Source of the DNA: Bacteroidales bacterium UBA1800
GTDB taxonomy: Bacteria; Bacteroidota; Bacteroidia; Bacteroidales; VadinHA17
Assembly: GCA_002319915.1 (NCBI GenBank)
Contig: DCFQ01000021.1
Span: forward strand, 7,160 to 36,485
Reading direction: 5' to 3'
Length of the DNA: 29,326 bases
The translations under genes were made by a program, and so were the position numbers. The first letter of the stretch is position 1. The number at the start of each line of letters is the position of its first letter. The notes below the pieces were generated by a model. The model saw only the letters and a list, made by a program, of their open reading frames with translations, ran no database searches and was not told where the DNA came from. Positions 25,701 to 29,326 of the stretch are shown piece by piece.

Positions 25701-25894
25701 ACGGGTACCAGGATCAATTCGGGGGCGAAAAAAACAAGAAATTCCTCAGGTCCAGGTTCTACAACACGCTTACCCAGATAAGCACATTCCCGGTCAGCGA
25801 CCAGAAGGAGATCCTTGAAACCACCCTGAAGTGGTGGATGAACGGAGAGCCCCAGACCGATGATATAACGGTGCTCGGGATCCGTCTCCACTGA
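22712..25894 (+). CDS. Propeller-sensor membrane protein with SpoIIE-type PP2C phosphatase
   Basis: 1060 residues. Signal peptide at 1-25 (ending AYSQ). Residues about 40-640 are two-component-regulator propeller repeats (for example GCLWIGTSEGLAQYNG and GGLWIGTFANGLYRMN). A Y_Y_Y domain spans about 655-742, one membrane helix about 745-768, and a coiled coil about 772-820. A SpoIIE/PP2C serine/threonine phosphatase domain then runs to the end, with metal-binding Asp852 (SGDFYW), Asp869 (ADCTGHGVPGAFMS), Asp997 (SDGYQDQFGG) and Asp1050/Asp1051 (TDDITV) all present. The layout matches hybrid two-component sensors, but with a phosphatase in place of the kinase, so an extracytoplasmic signal should change dephosphorylation of a cytoplasmic target, typically an anti-sigma-factor antagonist. 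It starts 21 bases after the preceding gene and closes the unit. Confidence 0.92.
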   Translation: MCTALNYRTIILAALLSLAGRAYSQEYDCRVLSLSEGSAQAYIYTLVQDEKGCLWIGTSEGLAQYNGIAVRIFSTKDSLADNFITSAIADGGFLWFGHRNGKISFYDGKVFRTVKSGDSDQTPVTHFARDPGGQIWASKLSGALYKLKGGEIAGEIDPLKNNYPVLTFGFTEENIILVGSEKGLVTLDIGTTPGKPELRQVTDFPGSRVSSICRAGDNSGYFIATENDGVFKLTADCSSFRAIRISDGPLSGLASIQSLSEDHKGNLWVGSFMSGLIRLTPLGGNNYHLSVFNKKSGFLTDNVKTVFEDREGNIWCGSYGEGLMLVVPKLFTLFEYDGKKYGNSVFSICLDREYLWLGTDRGLLKTDPSNGRVVSFYGNGSGLPADTVTALRSDGSGGLWIGTFANGLYRMNIESALVRKVQTGEGLLEKSVTAIEADKEGIWAGTKNGLCCIRTAAGGVRWYTISQGGLPHNNITDLFSDRTGRLWVATNSNTIASIYDGRVTRIPFNSGSGIKVVGSLTEDAGNRIWVGSRGNGVFVLSPDSAMHLTENEGLFSDFCYSVACDSSRSIWIGHKNGISRISTSDYSVKSFTKLPGVPDGFSLVNNAIVAGRNDMIYFGSDKGLIRFNSALDAAVPVPPVLGFTSVRINNEERSPDKSQLILPPGNYQLTVSFLGVNLIEPDHVIYHYKLDGYDEAARSTRSTSVTYGRLTQGKYVFRLSATNGEGIATESTLVLGIQIREPLWKQWWFWLSLAGAAGLIVFILIRLRLARLIAEKSILEEKVIERTSEIRRQKSEIESQRDMIEMKNINITSSISYASQIQQALLPPAEMLEKLLPDSFLFTRPRDIVSGDFYWLSEKDGKVIFTVADCTGHGVPGAFMSLLGITLLNEIVKVHGITKPNEILKSLYEKVNQSVLQNRTENITKDGMDIAVCALDKYKRNLQFSGGMHDLVHISDGNLSVLRADRSCISPIDTSQGIFSVKELDYKEADMIYLFSDGYQDQFGGEKNKKFLRSRFYNTLTQISTFPVSDQKEILETTLKWWMNGEPQTDDITVLGIRLH

Positions 25895-25917
25895 AACGCC
25901 GGCATAGAGTATTAATT

Positions 25918-25987
25918 ACACGGAGTTGCCCAGAGTTAGCTTTTTTATCTCCCTGTGATCTCTGTGTCTTCTCCGTGTACCTCCGTG
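25918..25987. repeat. CACGGAG/CTCCGTG intergenic inverted repeat, copy 2
   Basis: ACACGGAG (25918-25925) and CCAGAG on the left face CCTGTG, CTCTGTGT, CTCCGTGT (25971-25978) and CTCCGTG (25981-25987) on the right, with a T-rich centre. It belongs to the same family as 9241-9331 but has G in place of A in some units, with the complementary C in the facing arm, so pairing is kept. It lies between the convergent phosphatase and dehydrogenase genes and could serve as a two-way terminator. Confidence 0.7.
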
Positions 25988-25999
25988 AAAGTTTTTAAT

Positions 26000-27109
26000 C
26001 TAATCCCCCCTGAACCAGGCCAGGAAATCGTTCAGTCCGTAAGATTCACACAATCCCGCAAACTCCCTGAGGAGGTCGTTTGTGAAAGCTACTCCCCTGT
26101 CCTTGCGGTCGAGCCAATTGTAGTATTCCTTCTCACCGGCTGTATAGATACGGTCGTGGCCGGGCATTTTCTTTGACTTCCTTATCTCACGGAGAATTGA
26201 TCCGGTCGTCTTTTTGAAACCGGCCGGATCAATGAATGCATTGATATCGATTGCAATGAAAAAATGCCCGAGCGAATAAGGCACCTTCTTCCCGTCACTG
26301 ATCCCGATGAGCGATTTCAGGAAAGCGCCCTGCTGGAGTGCGGAAGAAAGGATCTCTACCACGGTGGCATATCCGTAGCCCTTGTAACCCCCGGTCTCCT
26401 CTCCCACTCCCCCGAGGGGTGTAAGGGCAGCCCTGCCGGCGATCAGGTCGGCGAGCACCTGTTTTGAGTCAGTTTTGCTTTCCCCGCTTTCATCGATTAC
26501 CCATCCGGAAGGCATAGACTTTCCTTCACGGGCATAAAGCTCAATTTTACCTCTCTGAATGATTGAGGTGGCACAGTCGAGCAGGAAGGGAAACGGTTCA
26601 TCGGTTGGCATCCCGAATGTCAGCGGGTTAGTGCCAAGGACATTCTCCGTTCCGAATGTCGGTGCAATGGAAGGCCTGGCATTGGTCCCCGTAATGCCGA
26701 TCATGTCTTCTTTTACTGCCATGAGGGGATAATACCCGGCAAACCCGTAATGGTTGGAATTCCTGACCACAACCATGCCCATGCCAAATTTCCTTGCCTT
26801 TTCAATGGCCATCCTCATCGATTTGTGTGAAATCACCTGGCCCATCCCGTTGTGACCATCTATCACTGCGGTTGCAGGACCCTCCCTGACAACCTCGATG
26901 TTTGTTACAGGATTCACAATACCCTCCTTTATCCTGTCGAGATAAATGGGCTTCAACCTGTTCACCCCATGGGAATCAAAGCCGAATTTGTCGGCATTCA
27001 GCAGAACATCTCCGGCAATTCGTGCGTCTTCCTCAGGGATGCCTGCCTTGCACAGGATATCCAGGAGAAACTTCTCGACAATGTCAAAAGGAATGTATTT
27101 CGGATTCAT
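26000..27109 (-). CDS. Ldh-family malate/lactate/ureidoglycolate dehydrogenase
   Basis: 369-residue cytoplasmic NAD(P)-dependent oxidoreductase of the Ldh_2 family, which reduces or oxidises 2-oxo/2-hydroxy acids such as malate, L-lactate, 2,3-diketogulonate or ureidoglycolate. Family marks are DSHGVNRL (about 46-53, with His48 in the catalytic region), VVVRNSNHYGFAGYYPLMA (about 116-134, His123), the GTNPLTFGMPT loop near 178-188 and GGYKGYGYATVVEILSSAL near 241-260. The specificity cannot be read from sequence. The gene stands alone on the minus strand. A TAATTTTA (one mismatch to the -7 consensus) lies upstream near 27140. It has no evident link to the T9SS unit. Confidence 0.9.
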   Translation of the reverse strand: MNPKYIPFDIVEKFLLDILCKAGIPEEDARIAGDVLLNADKFGFDSHGVNRLKPIYLDRIKEGIVNPVTNIEVVREGPATAVIDGHNGMGQVISHKSMRMAIEKARKFGMGMVVVRNSNHYGFAGYYPLMAVKEDMIGITGTNARPSIAPTFGTENVLGTNPLTFGMPTDEPFPFLLDCATSIIQRGKIELYAREGKSMPSGWVIDESGESKTDSKQVLADLIAGRAALTPLGGVGEETGGYKGYGYATVVEILSSALQQGAFLKSLIGISDGKKVPYSLGHFFIAIDINAFIDPAGFKKTTGSILREIRKSKKMPGHDRIYTAGEKEYYNWLDRKDRGVAFTNDLLREFAGLCESYGLNDFLAWFRGD

Positions 27110-27329
27110 TTTAAAATATGGTTTATTTATAACTAAAATTAATCAATAACATTGAAACAGCATAATGATTTATCTCAGCAAACTTCTTGTCTTTCATGGT
27201 GCCTTAGCTTAGAAATTTCTGACATCCAAACCTATCCTTTAATTTCCCTGGTGCAATCCCCGATTTTGAAAATATGCAGCGATCAATCTGTTTATCTTTT
27301 TACCTTTACACACTTAAACAATATATTCT

Positions 27330-29326
27330 ATGAAACCGTCAGGATTGACAAAAGTTGAACTTTCGTTCCAGGAACGTTCCGGAAGGAATGAATACACCAC
27401 TGCAATACCGTATGTGATTGTTCAGAATTTCCCCAGCCTCGGGCTGCTGACATCATTGAGGTTCCTGGAATGGGTTGCCGGAAACCCGGAAGGAGTAATC
27501 AGCCTTCCCACCGGGAAAACGCCTGAATATTTCATCAAATGGACCAACAAGCTGCTATCCAGCTGGGACGATTCCGAGACGCAGAAATTCATGGAGCAGA
27601 ATGGACTGCACCTTCCGAAAAAGCCATCGCTCAAAGGCCTGAGATTCGTTCAGATCGATGAATTTTACCCTATAAACCCCAGGCAGCACAATAGCTTCTA
27701 TGATTATGTAATGAAATATTATATCAAGGGGTTTGACCTGGATCCTGCCCGTGCCCTCCTGATAAATTCCGATAAGATAAAGCTGCCGGGTAATTGCCAC
27801 TACAGCGAGGTATTCCCCGACAGCAGCATCGATCTTTCACTCCGGAACAGGGAGGCTGTCACCCCCCTGGAAAAGGCTCAGCAGGCATCAATTTTCAGCA
27901 TCGATAACTGGTGCACTTCATACGAGAATAAGGTAAGGGAACTGGGCGGAATAGGATTTTTCCTCGGGGGCATCGGACCCGACGGTCATATCGCGTTTAA
28001 TACCCGCGGAAGTGATCATAACTCGGCAACCAGGCTCACTGCCACCAACTTTGAGACACAGGCTGCTGCAGCAGGCGACCTGGGAGGGATCGAAGTATCT
28101 CGGAGCAGGCTTGTTATCACCATCGGCCTGGGAACGATCACTTACAATCCGGAGGCCGTTGCTCTGGTATTTGCCGCCGGTGAGGCAAAAGCAGGTGTCA
28201 TCAGGAACGCGCTGGAGAACCCGCCTGATAACCTCTACCCGGCAACCGTTCTTCAAAGGCTTAAGAATGCACGGTTCTACCTCACTGAAGGAGCAGCACT
28301 ACAGCTTCACGACAGCATTGAACGTTATTACAAACATGGTGAATGGGCATTTGAGAAAACGGAAAAAGCTGTTTTCGACCTCTGTGAGAGAATAGACAAG
28401 TATGCTCATAAGCTCACAATAAATGACCTCAAGAATGACAAATACTGTGCGATGATCCCTGACCTTAGCCTAAAGAGAGTAAAAGAGGTTATCGATTCCA
28501 CGAGGAAAAAGATTGAAACAGGGCTGAAAAAAGACGAGGCGCAGGTATTTTTACATACCGGGCCTCACCATGATGACATCATGCTGGGCATCTTTCCTGC
28601 CATAATCCACCAGCTCAGGATCGGATCCAACAGGTTTCACTTTGCCGTGCTGACCTCCGGGTTCACGGCTGTCACAAACCATCTTTTGCAAGGGCTACTT
28701 GAGGATACCCTGAAACTCATCCGGAATGGAAAAATAGAGATGCTGCGGTACCCCGATTTCTTTGAGCAGGGATACAAATACAAATTCGATAAGGATGTCA
28801 ACCATTACCTGAACAAAATTGCCGCGAACGACCAGAAAGGGAAGCTCCGCGGCATCTGCCACCGTCTCACAAGGGTGATGGTCCAGATCTATAAGCTTGC
28901 GTCGGAGCAGGAGCTAATAGATCAGCTTGAAAAGAACATCGAGCTCCTCAGAACCAGCTACAGCGGGGAGAAGAATCCTCCCGACATTCAGAAGCTCAAG
29001 GGAATGCTTCGTGAATTTGAGGAAGAGCTTGTCTGGGCCCATTACGGTGTAAAGGTCAAGGATATTGAACACCTCCGCCTTGGGTTCTATACCGGCGATA
29101 TTTTCACACCCCAGCCTCAGAAGGAACGGGATGTGCTGCCTGTCCTGAAAATGCTCAGGCTGGTACAGCCAACCGTGATCAGCCTTGCTTTCGATCCCGA
29201 AGGATCGGGCCCCGATACTCACTATAAGGTGCTCCAGGCAATTGCAGAAGCGCTAAGGCAATGGCAGAAAGAGAAGGACATTTCAAAACTGAGGATCGTC
29301 GGGTACCGGAATGTCTGGTACAAGTT
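27330..29326 (+). CDS. NagB-like sugar-phosphate isomerase fused to PIG-L deacetylase, 3' end cut off
   Basis: 665 complete codons are visible and the frame is still open at the window edge, so the C-terminus is missing. Residues about 30-340 are glucosamine-6-phosphate deaminase-like: phosphate loop SLPTGKTP (58-65), DE pair D110-E111 in QIDEFYP, and GGIGPDGHIAFN with D218 and H220. Residues about 400-665 begin a PIG-L/LmbE-type deacetylase with the zinc motif PHHDD (412-416). The fusion would combine deacetylation of an N-acetyl sugar derivative with deamination or isomerisation of the amino sugar phosphate, a logical pair in amino-sugar catabolism. NagB-PIG-L fusions are known in Bacteroidota. 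The first ATG is at 27330, after an AT-rich leader with a TATCTTTT at 27293-27300 that partly fits a -7 element. Confidence 0.88.
   Translation, partial: MKPSGLTKVELSFQERSGRNEYTTAIPYVIVQNFPSLGLLTSLRFLEWVAGNPEGVISLPTGKTPEYFIKWTNKLLSSWDDSETQKFMEQNGLHLPKKPSLKGLRFVQIDEFYPINPRQHNSFYDYVMKYYIKGFDLDPARALLINSDKIKLPGNCHYSEVFPDSSIDLSLRNREAVTPLEKAQQASIFSIDNWCTSYENKVRELGGIGFFLGGIGPDGHIAFNTRGSDHNSATRLTATNFETQAAAAGDLGGIEVSRSRLVITIGLGTITYNPEAVALVFAAGEAKAGVIRNALENPPDNLYPATVLQRLKNARFYLTEGAALQLHDSIERYYKHGEWAFEKTEKAVFDLCERIDKYAHKLTINDLKNDKYCAMIPDLSLKRVKEVIDSTRKKIETGLKKDEAQVFLHTGPHHDDIMLGIFPAIIHQLRIGSNRFHFAVLTSGFTAVTNHLLQGLLEDTLKLIRNGKIEMLRYPDFFEQGYKYKFDKDVNHYLNKIAANDQKGKLRGICHRLTRVMVQIYKLASEQELIDQLEKNIELLRTSYSGEKNPPDIQKLKGMLREFEEELVWAHYGVKVKDIEHLRLGFYTGDIFTPQPQKERDVLPVLKMLRLVQPTVISLAFDPEGSGPDTHYKVLQAIAEALRQWQKEKDISKLRIVGYRNVWYK

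Overview
The window is chromosomal DNA from a member of the Bacteroidota, probably class Bacteroidia and close to Bacteroidales or Marinilabiliales, although I cannot name a genus. The evidence is a PorP/SprF-type protein next to a protein with a type B (gliding-motility-type) C-terminal sorting domain, a LytS/LytTR sensor-regulator pair beside an FtsX-type permease, a NagB/PIG-L fusion, starts without convincing Shine-Dalgarno sequences, and several upstream matches to the Bacteroidota -7 promoter element TAnnTTTG. No transposase, integrase, phage gene or CRISPR array was seen.

Layout. (1) 1-47: 5' half of an initiator tRNA-Met on the minus strand, then a gene-free 480-base stretch with two strong palindromic elements. 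(2) 528-4960, plus strand: FtsX/MacB-type permease, then a translationally coupled LytS-like histidine kinase and LytTR response regulator. (3) 4981-7382, minus strand: a secreted TPR protein and a C45/phospholipase-B-like Ntn-hydrolase lipoprotein. (4) 7478-12800, minus strand: a five-gene unit of two coiled-coil proteins (one soluble, one membrane-anchored), a substrate-binding protein anchored by an N-terminal helix and fused to a C-terminal OmpA peptidoglycan-binding domain, and a NitT/TauT-type permease and ATPase. (5) 13008-15389, plus strand: phosphoketolase, facing a minus-strand DUF3592 membrane protein (15403-16083). (6) 16343-25894, plus strand: a tightly packed five-gene unit of a repeat-rich type IX secretion (T9SS) cargo protein, PorP/SprF, a PD40/PKD periplasmic protein with what looks like a decayed OmpA domain, an unrecognised secreted protein, and a large membrane sensor with a cytoplasmic SpoIIE-type phosphatase. 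(7) 26000-27109, minus strand: an Ldh-family malate/lactate-type dehydrogenase. (8) 27330 to the right edge: NagB-like plus PIG-L fusion, cut by the window end.

The two regions most worth attention are 4 and 6. In region 4, an ABC importer seems to have its binding protein fixed to both the inner membrane and the cell wall, with coiled-coil partners encoded first in the operon. This looks more like an envelope sensor or wall-coupled machine than a plain scavenging importer. In region 6, a T9SS surface protein, its likely outer-membrane and periplasmic partners, and a propeller-sensor phosphatase appear to be co-transcribed, suggesting a self-contained cell-surface module with its own signalling protein. 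A dispersed CTCTGTG inverted repeat occurs twice, once inside the region 4 operon between the binding protein and the permease.
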